Of a stretch of DNA of 64,000 nucleotides, positions 42,470 to 53,903 are shown one piece after another. The notes beneath the pieces are model-generated. The model was not told the origin of the DNA. It did no database searches and was given only the letters and a program-made list of their open reading frames with translations. Position 1 is the first letter of the stretch. Each line of letters starts with the position of its first letter. This DNA comes from Deinococcus peraridilitoris DSM 19664 (GTDB lineage Bacteria; Deinococcota; Deinococci; Deinococcales; Deinococcaceae), in assembly GCF_000317835.1 (NCBI RefSeq), contig NC_019793.1, forward strand, positions 3,376,001 through 3,440,000, given 5' to 3'. Both the position numbers and the translations under genes were made by a program.

Positions 42470-43714
42470 ATGAAACGATTCTGGCTCGGAGTGTTGTTGC
42501 TGGGCTCGGCTTCGGCTGCCGAAGTGCGGATCTACTCCACCTTCGCCGAGGTGCGCGAGCGCGTTCAGGTCAGCGCACCTGAGTTTCGGGTGACGCTGTC
42601 CCAGAACGTCTGGAACCAGGTGTTGCCCGGAAGTCTCGATCTGGAGGGCGTAAATGTGCTGGCGCACTTACAGCGCCAGCAGTTCTCCTGGCTTTCGTCG
42701 CAGGAAGGCAAGCACGTCACCCTGATGGAAGATGGCCGCGCGGAGCGCGTGACGCTCATTCGGGCCAGTGACCTGCTGATCCGCGACGCCGCGGGCCGTT
42801 ACCGCAATGTCCGTTTCGAGCAGCTCGCGTTTGATGCCTTGCCGCCTCAGAATGCCCTTGCTCCCACCCCGAGCGTCACCTTCCGCGTGACCGCGGGCGG
42901 AAGCGCCACCCTGAGTTACCTGACGCGCGCCCTCAGTTGGAAGCCCCGCTACACCCTCAAGGTGAGCGGTACGACCGCCTCGCTGACAGCCCTGGCCGAG
43001 ATCCGCAATTCGAGTGACGAAGCTGTGGAAGTCAGCACCGGCGAACTGCTCGCCGGGGAGGTCAACGTGAGCGAGCCGCCCGTGCAGCCATTTGCTCGGG
43101 GTGGTGTGATGGAAGCGGGCCCCGCAGACGCAGTGGCCGCGCCCAAGGTCACACCCGCAGGTGAAAGCCGGGGCCTGTACCGCTACACCCTGGCGCAGGG
43201 TTTTTCGCTGCTGCCTGACAGCACGCTGTCCGTGCCCTTTCTGACGCCCAAGGTGAGTTTCGAGCGTTACGCCGGGCTGACCAGCGGGTTTTCGGTGAGC
43301 GCGGCAAGCGGCAAGCTCAACCGCAACTACCGTCTGCGCTCTGACGTGCTGCTGCCAGCCGGGATGATGACCGTGCGGGATGAGGGCCGCATTGTCGGTC
43401 AGGTGCGTCTGAACGACACCTCGATCGGTGAGGCGGCTGAACTCGACCTGGGCGCCGACCCTGATGTGAGCTTCACGCGCAGCGTGCAGGTGCTCACGCA
43501 GGACAAGAATGGCGCGTCCTACCGTGTGACGCTGACGGTGCAGAACGACAAGGACCGCGCACTGCGCGCGGAATTGCGCGAGCTCATTGACGGGAACGTC
43601 GCCGTCAGCGGTCAGGTCGAGCGGGTGTTGCAGGGACTGCTCGTGCGGGTCGACGTGCCGGCGCGAGGTAAGGTCACCCGGATCTACAGCGTCACTGTGA
43701 AGTACGCCAACTGA
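42470..43714 (+). CDS. Exported DUF4139-like protein
   Basis: 414 residues. Signal peptide MKRFWLGVLLLGSASA, then a beta-rich mature part. The mid-section LTRALSWKPRYTLKVSG and the C-terminal pattern (ELDLGADPDVSFTRSVQVLT, then LTVQNDKDRALRAELRE) look like DUF4139 / mucoidy-inhibitor-like proteins. Function unknown; envelope location is inferred. Start ATG 42470; no clear ribosome-binding site, so leaderless initiation is possible. Lies between the Opp operon and the mutase operon; separate from both. Confidence 0.65.
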   Translation: MKRFWLGVLLLGSASAAEVRIYSTFAEVRERVQVSAPEFRVTLSQNVWNQVLPGSLDLEGVNVLAHLQRQQFSWLSSQEGKHVTLMEDGRAERVTLIRASDLLIRDAAGRYRNVRFEQLAFDALPPQNALAPTPSVTFRVTAGGSATLSYLTRALSWKPRYTLKVSGTTASLTALAEIRNSSDEAVEVSTGELLAGEVNVSEPPVQPFARGGVMEAGPADAVAAPKVTPAGESRGLYRYTLAQGFSLLPDSTLSVPFLTPKVSFERYAGLTSGFSVSAASGKLNRNYRLRSDVLLPAGMMTVRDEGRIVGQVRLNDTSIGEAAELDLGADPDVSFTRSVQVLTQDKNGASYRVTLTVQNDKDRALRAELRELIDGNVAVSGQVERVLQGLLVRVDVPARGKVTRIYSVTVKYAN

Positions 43715-43749
43715 GTGATCGGGACGCGTGAGGCCCCCAGCCGTGCCCC

Positions 43750-43763
43750 CAAACGCTCGTTAG
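43750..43763 (+). promoter_or_regulatory. AACGNNCGTT operator before the methylmalonyl-CoA mutase operon
   Basis: CAAACGCTCGTTAG, a perfect AACG-CT-CGTT palindrome 22 nt before the GTG at 43785. As I recall, TetR-family PaaR of Thermus recognises CNAACGNNCGTTNG, which this site fits at every fixed position. Confidence 0.6.
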
Positions 43764-43784
43764 AGAGTGTGCCATCATAAGCGG

Positions 43785-44021
43785 GTGACCGAACAGCAAC
43801 CGGACGCGCGCGTCCTGAAATCGACGGGCCCAACAGGGCCGCAGGCCAGCGGGCGAGGAGTCCGTGGGGCTGCGGTGCCCGACTTCGACTGGCGGGATTT
43901 TCTGGCGATGGTCGTCGCGGCCTTTCAAGTCCTGTGGGCCCCGATTGCCCTGTTTACCGGCGGCTTTTTCCTGTTTTACGTCCTGGCCTGGGCCTGGCTG
44001 CGGATTTTCGCCGGAGGGTGA
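43785..44021 (+). CDS. Small single-helix protein at the head of the mutase operon
   Basis: 78 residues from GTG 43785. Hydrophilic N-terminus (VTEQQPDARVLKSTGPTGPQ), then a hydrophobic C-terminal half (FQVLWAPIALFTGGFFLFYV, LAWAWLRIF). It ends 3 bp before the mutase ATG, so it is almost surely co-transcribed. No family recognised. It may be a membrane anchor or just a short leader-like gene. Confidence 0.55.
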   Translation: MTEQQPDARVLKSTGPTGPQASGRGVRGAAVPDFDWRDFLAMVVAAFQVLWAPIALFTGGFFLFYVLAWAWLRIFAGG

Positions 44022-44024
44022 CCA

Positions 44025-46172
<2,148 letters not shown>

Positions 46173-46221
46173 TGCCCCGCGAGGTTGGAGACACCTCGAT
46201 CGTGCGGTTCGGGTCGACACC

Positions 46222-47217
46222 ATGATCGACGTTCTGGCAGCGCAGTTGCGGCAAGGTTCCCGGCGGGCGCTGGCCAAGGCCATCACGCTGACCGAGAGTG
46301 CGCGCGCAGATCACGCGGAGGCCGCCCAGGAGCTGCTGATCCAGCTGCTGCCGTACACGGGCCATTCTGTGCGGGTCGGACTGACGGGCGTGCCAGGGGT
46401 GGGGAAGAGCACGTTCATCGAGCGCCTGGGCCTGCTGCTGGCGGAGGCGGGCCACCGAGTGGCAGTGCTGGCCGTGGACCCTTCGTCTGGGCGCACGGGA
46501 GGCTCGATCATGGGTGACAAGACCCGGATGTCCCGCCTGAGCGTGCATCCCCAGGCGTTCATCCGGCCCAGCCCGAGCGCGGGTACCCTGGGCGGCGTGA
46601 CGCGGCGTACCCGCGAGTCCCTGCTGCTGTGCGAAGCGGCCGGATATGACGTCATTCTGGTGGAAACCGTCGGGGTGGGGCAGAGCGAGGTCGCGGTGGC
46701 CGCCATGACTGACCTTTTCGTGCTGCTGACCCTGCCGAACGCCGGAGATGAGTTGCAGGGCATCAAACGAGGCATCATGGAGCTGGCCGATCTGGTGGTG
46801 ATTAACAAGGCCGAGACCGACCGCGCTGCCGCCAACCGAGCGCAGGGCGACCTGCGCAACGCCCTGCGGCTGCTGACCCCTCATGGTGCGCTCTGGACAC
46901 CTCGCGTGCTGCAGACCAGCGCCCTCTCCGGAGAAGGCGTGCCAGCGGTATGGGAAGCGGTTCGGTTTTACCTGGAACGGCTGGGGCCGCACCGAATTCA
47001 GGAAAAACGCGACGCACAGACCGTCTCGTGGTTCGAGGATCTGCTGCGTGAGGAAGTGTGGCACGCCTTCGTCCGAAACGTCGGTCACGCCTCGCTGCAG
47101 TGCGTGCGTTCCCGCGTCGCTCGGGGTGACGTTACCCCGCTGCAGGGCGTACGGGAGCTGTTTTCGCGGGTACACTCGGGGTATGAGCGACAAGACGATC
47201 TTTCAGCGGATCATTGA
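46222..47217 (+). CDS. meaB: MeaB, GTPase chaperone of methylmalonyl-CoA mutase
   Basis: G3E-family GTPase that loads and protects cobalamin in the mutase. 331 residues: P-loop [19 protein letters not shown], switch segments [36 protein letters not shown], and base recognition [11 protein letters not shown] (NKAE). The C-terminal dimerisation arm is present. It lies 50 bp after the mutase gene, as in many genomes. The HIT gene starts 35 nt inside its 3' end. Confidence 0.95.
   Translation: MIDVLAAQLRQGSRRALAKAITLTESARADHAEAAQELLIQLLPYTGHSVRVGLTGVPGVGKSTFIERLGLLLAEAGHRVAVLAVDPSSGRTGGSIMGDKTRMSRLSVHPQAFIRPSPSAGTLGGVTRRTRESLLLCEAAGYDVILVETVGVGQSEVAVAAMTDLFVLLTLPNAGDELQGIKRGIMELADLVVINKAETDRAAANRAQGDLRNALRLLTPHGALWTPRVLQTSALSGEGVPAVWEAVRFYLERLGPHRIQEKRDAQTVSWFEDLLREEVWHAFVRNVGHASLQCVRSRVARGDVTPLQGVRELFSRVHSGYERQDDLSADH
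47171..47176 (+). promoter_or_regulatory. -10 box of the HIT gene inside meaB
   Basis: TACACT ends 6 nt before the HIT-gene ATG at 47183, within the last codons of meaB. It gives the HIT gene its own leaderless start. Confidence 0.5.
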
Positions 47218-47518
47218 CCGGGAAATTCCCAGCGACATCGTTTTCGAGAACGACGCCTATATTGCCATCCGTGACATCCAGCCTCGGGCGCCCATTCACG
47301 TCCTGGTCATTCCGAAGCGCTTCAGCGCCCGTCTCGACGACATCCACGACTCCAGCGAGCTGGGTGAGTTGATGCAGACGGCCATCCAGGTGGCGCGCAG
47401 CCTCTCGCCCGACTACCGCCTGACGGTGAATGTGGGCAAGCAGGGAGGACAGGAAGTTTTTCATACCCACGTCCACATCCTGGCTGGCTGGGAAAACGGC
47501 CCGCAGGGTCACCTCTGA
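47183..47518 (+). CDS. HIT-family nucleotide hydrolase (HinT-like)
   Basis: 111 residues. The histidine triad is [14 protein letters not shown] near the C-terminus, and the N-terminus [20 protein letters not shown] is the usual HinT start. Hydrolyses nucleotide phosphoramidates or related AMP conjugates. Overlaps the end of meaB by 35 nt but has its own -10 box. Confidence 0.93.
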   Translation: MSDKTIFQRIIDREIPSDIVFENDAYIAIRDIQPRAPIHVLVIPKRFSARLDDIHDSSELGELMQTAIQVARSLSPDYRLTVNVGKQGGQEVFHTHVHILAGWENGPQGHL

Positions 47519-47590
47519 TCGGCAGGGCCCGAGCGTGCGGGCGGAGCAGGCGGCTGACGTACCCATGCACGTTTTCCCGATTTACTTCGC

Positions 47591-48589
47591 TCACTCCTGG
47601 TTGTGCGCGAGTTCTGCTTGTTCCTTGAGCGGAAAACGACGTGTGAGCGGGGTTTCGCTCTCGAAGCCCTTGCGGCTCTGCGTGCCGATGCCACCGCGTG
47701 CAGGCAGGAAAGTGTTGGCGACCGCCAGCAGGTTGGTTGTCTGACCGGGGAAAAGCGCATGAAAGGTTGCCAGCAGCTTTGCCGGAATTCCGGTGACCAC
47801 CTCGGCGCGACCGAAGCGCAGCGCGTCGATGATTTCCGCCGCCGCACTCTCGCCGCTCTGGGACAACCCGGGTAGATTGTCGCTCAGGGCGAACCACTGG
47901 TATTCCTGTTCGTGGCGTCCCTTGAACTCGGCATTGCGTGGACTGCCGGTGCGCATCAGGTTCGGGCAGATGGTCGTGACCAGCACCTTGTCTTTCAGCA
48001 GCTCTGCGCGCCAGCCTTCGCTGAGACCTACCAGCGCAAATTTGCTGGCAGCGTAGGGCACCAGGTGCGGCACGGCCACCTTGCCGCCGATGCTGGCGAT
48101 GTTCACGATTCTTCCGCCCCCTTGCGCTTTCATGGTGTCACGAACCGCCAGCATGAAGTGAAGCGCTCCCCAGAAATTCACGTCCATCGCGGCGTGATAG
48201 TCCTCAAGGATCATCGTTTCGAGCGGTCCCACCTGAATGATGCCGGCGTTGTTGATCAGGATGTCCAGACGGCCGTAGTGGTCGACGGTGCGCTTGACGG
48301 CGGCCGTGACCTGATCGGGGTCGGCGACGTCACATACGATGGCCAGGACCCGCGCCCCCCGATCGGCGAGTTCTTCCTCGGCGCGGCGAAGTTCGCCCTC
48401 ATCACGCGCCACGATGACAAGATGAGCGCCCTGGGCGGCCAGTTGCCGAGAAAGGATCAGGCCCAGGCCACGTGATCCGCCGGTGACGAGCGCCACCTTT
48501 CCTGCCAGTTCGAGCGGGGTTGCGGTCAGGCGACGGTATGCCAGCAGGGCTCCGACGCCCAGTCCAGCCCATAACAAGGTGTGCTTCAT
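47591..48589 (-). CDS. Short-chain dehydrogenase with N-terminal membrane helix
   Basis: 332 residues. N-terminal hydrophobic helix TLLWAGLGVGALLAY (anchor), then an SDR domain: VALVTGGSRGLGLILSRQLA (NAD(P) loop), ILINNAGIIQVGPL, NIASIGGK and YAASKFALVGLSEGWRAELL (YxxxK). The basic residues SR after TGG and VARD favour NADP. The C-terminal 80 residues are extra and carry no known domain. ATG 48589 has CATAAC 6 nt upstream. Substrate unknown; membrane-anchored SDRs of this kind often act on lipids. Confidence 0.88.
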   Translation of the reverse strand: MKHTLLWAGLGVGALLAYRRLTATPLELAGKVALVTGGSRGLGLILSRQLAAQGAHLVIVARDEGELRRAEEELADRGARVLAIVCDVADPDQVTAAVKRTVDHYGRLDILINNAGIIQVGPLETMILEDYHAAMDVNFWGALHFMLAVRDTMKAQGGGRIVNIASIGGKVAVPHLVPYAASKFALVGLSEGWRAELLKDKVLVTTICPNLMRTGSPRNAEFKGRHEQEYQWFALSDNLPGLSQSGESAAAEIIDALRFGRAEVVTGIPAKLLATFHALFPGQTTNLLAVANTFLPARGGIGTQSRKGFESETPLTRRFPLKEQAELAHNQE

Positions 48590-48740
48590 AAGCCCGTTAT
48601 GCGCGGCCCGCTTGAGAGGCGTCCTCCGGACGGTTCTGGTGCTCTTCATCCAGAGTGCAGCCCTGCAGGTCTACGAGGGGTTCGCCTGTCGCAGACCGGG
48701 GCAGTTGCGAAGTTCGCGAAACCGTGACCGTTCGTTTGAC

Positions 48741-48746
48741 TATGAT
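48741..48746 (+). promoter_or_regulatory. -10 box of the creatininase-family gene
   Basis: TATGAT ends 6 nt before the GTG at 48753. It fixes that GTG as the likely start. Confidence 0.5.
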
Positions 48747-48752
48747 CTTGCT

Positions 48753-49454
48753 GTGCGGATCACCGACATGAACTGGATGCAGGTCGAAGAGTACCTGCTG
48801 CGCGACGACCGATGCATTCTGCCGCTGGGCTGCACCGAACAGCACGCGTACCTGAGCCTCGCCACCGACACCATTCTGGCGACCAAACTGGCCGGTGACG
48901 TGGCCGAGGGACTGAATATTTCGGTGTTTCCGGCGCTGACCTTTGGTATCACCCCGCACTTCATGGCTTACCCCGGGACGGTCAGCGCGAGTTACGCGAC
49001 GTACACCGCCCTGCTGAGCGAGCTGCTGGGCAGCCTGTATGAAACGGGCTTTCGCCGCATTCTGATCATTAACGGACATGGCGGAAATTCACCGGCCCAG
49101 CAACTTCTGCCCGGATGGACCGCGCGCTCGCCCGGTGCCCGGGTCAAATGGCACGACTGGTGGATTGCTCCACAGACCTGGGCGGCAGTGCAGGAGGTGC
49201 ATCCCGTGGCGTCGCACGCCTCGTGGATGGAGAACTTCCCGTGGACCCGTCTGATGGGTGTCGAGATGCCCGAGAACGCGAAGGCGGCCATTAACTGGAG
49301 CGAGCTCAAGGGGCGCTCCCCGCAAGACATTCGCCTTCAGTTGGGTGACGGCAACTTTGGCGGGCCCTATCAGGTCGAGGGCCGTCACATGGCACGGATC
49401 TGGCAGACGGCCGTGCAGCAAACCCGCCGTCTGCTGGAGTCGGCCTGGGAGTAG
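48753..49454 (+). CDS. Creatininase-family amidohydrolase
   Basis: 233 residues. Metal ligands are seen: Glu, His in PLGCTEQHAYLSLATDTILA (with Asp), His in INGHGGN, and a downstream Glu (QVEGRHM region). The family includes creatininase and the FAPy deformylase ArfB/MfnE-type hydrolases; sequence alone does not give the substrate. Start GTG 48753 set by the TATGAT box; the longer upstream frame is antisense to the SDR's upstream region and not used. Divergent from the SDR gene. Confidence 0.88.
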   Translation: MRITDMNWMQVEEYLLRDDRCILPLGCTEQHAYLSLATDTILATKLAGDVAEGLNISVFPALTFGITPHFMAYPGTVSASYATYTALLSELLGSLYETGFRRILIINGHGGNSPAQQLLPGWTARSPGARVKWHDWWIAPQTWAAVQEVHPVASHASWMENFPWTRLMGVEMPENAKAAINWSELKGRSPQDIRLQLGDGNFGGPYQVEGRHMARIWQTAVQQTRRLLESAWE

Positions 49455-49500
49455 GGCGCCCGCGCAGACCGTGCCGGGAGCGCCCCTTGCCAGGCGTGGT

Positions 49501-51345
49501 TCATTCCTGGCCGGACTCGTGGCGGGCCTGGGCTTCCTGGTGAATGTTGCCGAGCACGTCACCAGGCAGCGAGCGGGCGAAGCCGCTGTTGATCGCGCGC
49601 AGGCTGGCGAGCGGAAGTTTGGGCTCGCGTTCTGCGCTGAGCAGACCGTTGGTCTCCTGCTCGGTATCGGTCAGCTGGGTATAACAGAAACCTGCCAGCA
49701 CGTCGGAGTGCAGGACGGCCTCCACGAGCTCCTGGTAACGGTCGAGCAGTTCCTTGTTGCTTTGTACCGTGCTGTAGCCGAACCAGCGCTCACCCTCGCC
49801 GGGAGCAAAGCTCAGACCGCCGAACTCGCTCAGCACGACCGCTTCCTGTGAGCGCGCCTGATCGTCGCTGAGGATATTGCGGAAGTATGGCTGTACCTGC
49901 CGGAGTGTGTGCTCCAGGGCGCCGAGTGTACCAAAGCGTTCGCGCAGTGTCTCGCCGTGCGGCGCATAGTCATGCACGCCGATCAGGTCACCGCCGACAA
50001 ACTGCCAGCCGTCGTTGCCCATCGCTGGCCGGGTCGGGTCAAGCGCCCGGGTGAGCTGATAGAGCCCGCGTACAAATGCGCGCTGGGCCGGGTCGCCTTC
50101 AAGATTTGGCACACCCCACGACTCGTTCATCGGTACCCAGGTGACAATACAGGGGTGGCTGTAATCGCGCCGAAGGACTTCGAGCCATTCGCGCGTCAGG
50201 CGCTCGCACATCTCGGGGGTAAAGGCGTAGGCGCTGGGCATTTCTTCCCAGACCAACAGGCCCAGGCGGTCACACCAGTACAGAAAACGTGGGTCCTCGA
50301 TCTTCTGGTGAATGCGGACGCCGTTGAAGCCCATCTCCTTGGCCAGCTCCACTTCCCGGCGCAAGGCTTGCGCGCTCGGCGCTGCCAGGTGCGATGACGG
50401 CCAATAATTCTGTGCCAGGACCAGCCTCAGGTAGTAAGACAGACCGTTGAGCAAAAAGCGCCCACCCTTCACCTGGGCACTGCGCAGACCGGCATACGAG
50501 AAAACCTCATCCAGTGGGCGTTCGCCATCTTGCAGTGTCAGGTGTGCCTCGATCAGGTTGGGGTGGCGCGGGGACCACAAAAGGTCGTCGCGTTCCGGGT
50601 TGATCGAAAGGAACTGCAAGGGCAGCGTGCAGGTGAAGCTGCGTGACAGCGCATGTACATCCTGCAGGGCCAGCAGTTCGCCGCGCAGGGTCAGCCTGAC
50701 ACGCAGGTGGGTGCCAGGTGTGGGCGGGCGGTTCAGCCGGACCTGCAGCCGCAGTTCGGTCCGGTCGGCGTCGGGGGTCCAGCGCACTTCCTGGATATAC
50801 AGGCCCCCAACCCACTCAAGCCAGACCGGCTGCCAGATGCCCGACGTGCGGTGATACCAGATGGCATGCGGCTGCTGCTGCCAGTCCTGCTTGCCGCGGG
50901 GTTGAGAGAGGTCGGTGGGGTCGTCTTGGGACCTGACCACCAGCAGCTGCTCGGTCCCGCTGGCCAGGGCGTCCGTCACGTCTGCCGTGAAGGGCGTGTG
51001 CCCTCCTTCGTGCTCGGCGACCAGCTGCCCGTTGAGCCAGACACGCGCACGGTAATCGACAGCGCCGAAGTGCAGGAGGAGTCGGCCTGAGCGCTCGGTG
51101 TCGGCGATCTGAAACGTCCGGGCGTACCAGAGGATCGCGTGATAACCCGCGTCGTGAATTTCGCTGGCCGACGATTCGGGTGGAAAAGGAACCACAATCT
51201 GTGCGTCGCTCACGCCTCGTTCGAACCAGCGTTCAGTGAGACCCTGATCGGCATCGTCAAATGCAAAATTCCAGGTCCCGCACAGGTCGACCCAGCGGCT
51301 GCGGGCCAGTTGTGGTCGAGGATGCCGTTCGTATACGTCGGTCAT
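49501..51345 (-). CDS. Glycoside hydrolase family 2 enzyme
   Basis: 614 residues. GH2 plan: sugar-binding jelly roll (WVDLCGTWNFAFDDADQG, FGAVDYRARVWLNGQLVAEH), immunoglobulin-like domain, then TIM barrel. The acid/base Glu is in VTWVPMNESWGVPN and the nucleophile Glu in VVLSEFGGLSF. The barrel and catalytic pattern suit beta-galactosidase, beta-glucuronidase or beta-mannosidase activity; the sequence does not decide. No signal peptide, so it acts in the cytoplasm on imported oligosaccharides. AGGAGG precedes ATG 51345. Divergent from the beta-helix lipoprotein across 566 bp. Confidence 0.9.
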   Translation of the reverse strand: MTDVYERHPRPQLARSRWVDLCGTWNFAFDDADQGLTERWFERGVSDAQIVVPFPPESSASEIHDAGYHAILWYARTFQIADTERSGRLLLHFGAVDYRARVWLNGQLVAEHEGGHTPFTADVTDALASGTEQLLVVRSQDDPTDLSQPRGKQDWQQQPHAIWYHRTSGIWQPVWLEWVGGLYIQEVRWTPDADRTELRLQVRLNRPPTPGTHLRVRLTLRGELLALQDVHALSRSFTCTLPLQFLSINPERDDLLWSPRHPNLIEAHLTLQDGERPLDEVFSYAGLRSAQVKGGRFLLNGLSYYLRLVLAQNYWPSSHLAAPSAQALRREVELAKEMGFNGVRIHQKIEDPRFLYWCDRLGLLVWEEMPSAYAFTPEMCERLTREWLEVLRRDYSHPCIVTWVPMNESWGVPNLEGDPAQRAFVRGLYQLTRALDPTRPAMGNDGWQFVGGDLIGVHDYAPHGETLRERFGTLGALEHTLRQVQPYFRNILSDDQARSQEAVVLSEFGGLSFAPGEGERWFGYSTVQSNKELLDRYQELVEAVLHSDVLAGFCYTQLTDTEQETNGLLSAEREPKLPLASLRAINSGFARSLPGDVLGNIHQEAQARHESGQE

Positions 51346-51911
51346 GCTGCCTCCTGAGGCGAGGGGGACCACACTTGGTCGTTACATCTGCTTCGTTGGT
51401 CCACAAGACGAGGTGTGGAGCGGTCCGGGTAGAGGTGGCCAGCACGCTGGTACGCCGATCTTTAGGACGTATGCGGTGCATAAGCTGTTGTAACGCTTGC
51501 GGTGACTTTGTTATGACGGACTTTTTGCCCGAATCACCGTGAGGAAAGGTATTGATCTCGTTGGGAAGGGCAAGGCACGACTTGCGACAGCGAATCTGAC
51601 TGAGAAATTAAGGTCAGGTTGGCATCTTCAATCATGAGAACACCCTGCTCCTGCCGTGGAATGAGCACCAAATGAGCCGCTGCTTGAGAATGTTGTCTTA
51701 GACGCAACTGAATTTCCCCCTGTACTCATTCACCTATATTAACAAAGATAAAAGAATACGCCGGACGAAAATTTGAATGATTAGAAGCTGCTGTAGTGTG
51801 CCTTGGGCAAATTCTTTTAATAAAACTTTAGGTCAAACTCATTCCAGCATCAGAGGCGAGGATCAGAGTCGCGCTTCAACCGACCAAAGCTGACCCCTTC
51901 AGGAGAATCCT
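51346..51911. other. Long intergenic region, right part AT-rich
   Basis: 566 bp between divergent GH2 and lipoprotein genes. 51721-51840 is only about 34% GC by hand count, against the GC-rich surroundings. Several weak promoter-like combinations occur (for example TTTGAA, 16-nt spacer, TAGTGT) but none is convincing. No gene seen. Confidence 0.6.
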
Positions 51912-53675
51912 GTGTCCTACTCAACCACCCAGTCCACACTGAAACTCAGCCTCATTGGCCTCACGGCCCTGCTTGCCAGCTGTGGCAGCACCACCCCTCC
52001 TGCTCCTGAAGTCGCTCAGACCGCGCCCCTGATTGCGCTGGCCCTGCCCGCAGATGCTCACCCCATCAAAGGCAGCACGGCCAGCAGCGCCACCAGTGAC
52101 AGCAACGCCAGCAGGTACTCCTGGGATGACCAGCTCAGCACCTGGTGGAGCGCCAGCAGCCTGGGCAGCTGGGTTCGCTACGACCTGGGCAGCGAAAAGA
52201 CCATCGACTCCATCAGCCTGGCCTTTTACCGCGGCGCCAACCGCAAAGCCACCTTCGATGTCGAACTGAGCAAGGACGGCAGCAACTGGACCAAGGTGCT
52301 GAGCAAAGTCACCAGCAGTGGCAGCACCACCAACCTCGAACGGTATAACGTCTCAGATCAAAGTGCGCGCTACATCCGGGTCACCAATTACGGCAACACC
52401 GAGAACAGTGCCATCGCCATCACCGAAGCCGTCGTTCACGGTGTGGGCAGCACCAGCAGCAGCGGTGACACCACCACCAGCACTGGCCGGACGTACTATG
52501 TGGACTGCTCGAACGGCAGTGACAGCAACAGCGGCACCTCGACCGGCAGCGCCTGGAGAAGTGTCGGCAAGGTGAATAACAGCTGGCTCAACGCCGGTGA
52601 ACGCCTGCTGCTCAAGCGTGGCTGCAGCTGGAACGGTCCCCTCAACCTGCGCTGGAGTGGCACCAGCAGCGCACGCATCATCGTCGACGCGTACGGCAGC
52701 GGTGACCTGCCCCTCATCCGTAACGGCAACCCGGGCGCCGTGACGATCAGTGGCAGCCACAAAACCATCCAGAACCTCCGTGCCACGGCCGACAAGCCGA
52801 ATTCGGTCGACAGCGGACGCTGCTACGGGCCGATCGGCTGGCGCATCGGCTTCTCGTTCGTGAGCGGCAGCAACAACAACACCCTGCAGAATGCCGAAGC
52901 GTACGGCCTGACCGCCGGCGTGCACCTGGAGGACGGCGCCAACAACAACAAGATCCTGCGCTCGCGCTTCACGAACAACAACGTGATGAGCAAGAACAAC
53001 GACGACGGCGGCGACAACGACAGCGGCGCGTGGGGTGTGCTGGTGAACGGCAACGACAACGAAGTGGCGCACAACTACTTTGAGGGCAACACCGCCTGCA
53101 GCGAGGATTACGGGGTGGAAGGCGCGTCCCTGGAGCTGTACTACGCCAAGCGCAACTATTTCCACCACAACACCTCGATCAACGACACCACCTTCACCGA
53201 ACTGGGCGGCAGCAGCAGCAACCGCAGCGAGTACAACCGCTTCGAGTACAACATCTACGCGCCCCTCAACACCAACGGCCGCGGTGAAGCGCTCGTCATC
53301 CGGGGCTGGGGAAGCAGCTGGGGGGCCAATCCCGGTACGGTCTTCAACCACAACACGGTCTTCAATACCAACGTCGGGGTCTTCTGCGGCGAAGGGTGCG
53401 GCACGGACATCCTGACCCTGCGCGACAACATCATCGTGACCCGCAGCGGCGCCACCAAGGACACCGTGTGGACCGATGGTCCGATCAACCAGAGCGGCAA
53501 CGTCTTCTACCAGCTCGACGGTCAGTACAAAGTCACCATCAACGGCGTCAAGGACAGCAGCCGTCTCGGCACCTCCGTCTGGGCCAACCCCAGGCTCTCC
53601 GATTCCTGGAACCGCAACTTCACCCTCCAGAGCAGTGCACCGATGCCGACGGCCGGAGCTCTTCCCCTGCGCTGA
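51912..53675 (+). CDS. Secreted lipoprotein with F5/8C domain and right-handed beta-helix
   Basis: 587 residues. Lipoprotein signal (LIGLTALLASC). Residues about 45-175 look like an F5/8 type C (discoidin) carbohydrate-binding domain: SRYSWDDQLSTWWSASSLGS and ARYIRVTNYGNTENSAIAIT. After a Ser/Thr linker, the start TYYVDCSNGSDSNSGTSTGS and the Asn-rich rungs (NNNTLQNAEAYGL, NNNKILRSRFTNNNV) form a right-handed parallel beta-helix as in polysaccharide lyases. It probably binds and may cleave an uronic-acid polysaccharide outside the cell; catalytic residues could not be assigned. Start GTG 51912 with AGGAG upstream. A 20-bp hairpin follows. Confidence 0.8.
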   Translation: MSYSTTQSTLKLSLIGLTALLASCGSTTPPAPEVAQTAPLIALALPADAHPIKGSTASSATSDSNASRYSWDDQLSTWWSASSLGSWVRYDLGSEKTIDSISLAFYRGANRKATFDVELSKDGSNWTKVLSKVTSSGSTTNLERYNVSDQSARYIRVTNYGNTENSAIAITEAVVHGVGSTSSSGDTTTSTGRTYYVDCSNGSDSNSGTSTGSAWRSVGKVNNSWLNAGERLLLKRGCSWNGPLNLRWSGTSSARIIVDAYGSGDLPLIRNGNPGAVTISGSHKTIQNLRATADKPNSVDSGRCYGPIGWRIGFSFVSGSNNNTLQNAEAYGLTAGVHLEDGANNNKILRSRFTNNNVMSKNNDDGGDNDSGAWGVLVNGNDNEVAHNYFEGNTACSEDYGVEGASLELYYAKRNYFHHNTSINDTTFTELGGSSSNRSEYNRFEYNIYAPLNTNGRGEALVIRGWGSSWGANPGTVFNHNTVFNTNVGVFCGEGCGTDILTLRDNIIVTRSGATKDTVWTDGPINQSGNVFYQLDGQYKVTINGVKDSSRLGTSVWANPRLSDSWNRNFTLQSSAPMPTAGALPLR

Positions 53676-53729
53676 GCAAGGTGGATGGCGAGGACGGTGA
53701 CGACCGGCTGCTGCGTGCGATAACCCCAT

Positions 53730-53772
53730 ACCGACAAGAGGAAGCACGTGGCACGTGCTTCCTCTTGTCGGT
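53730..53772 (+). terminator. 20-bp perfect hairpin after the beta-helix lipoprotein
   Basis: ACCGACAAGAGGAAGCACGT, loop GGC, exact complement. No T-tract follows. Confidence 0.65.
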
Positions 53773-53903
53773 GCGAAAGTTACGCGCCGACGGGCACCGC
53801 GCTCCACAGAACCTCCAGCATCATGGCAGCCCTGTAAATGGCAGTTTGCGAACCGTTTACCTACCGTGACGGACCGTGCCGTACGCAGCGCGCCGAGGTC
53901 GTG

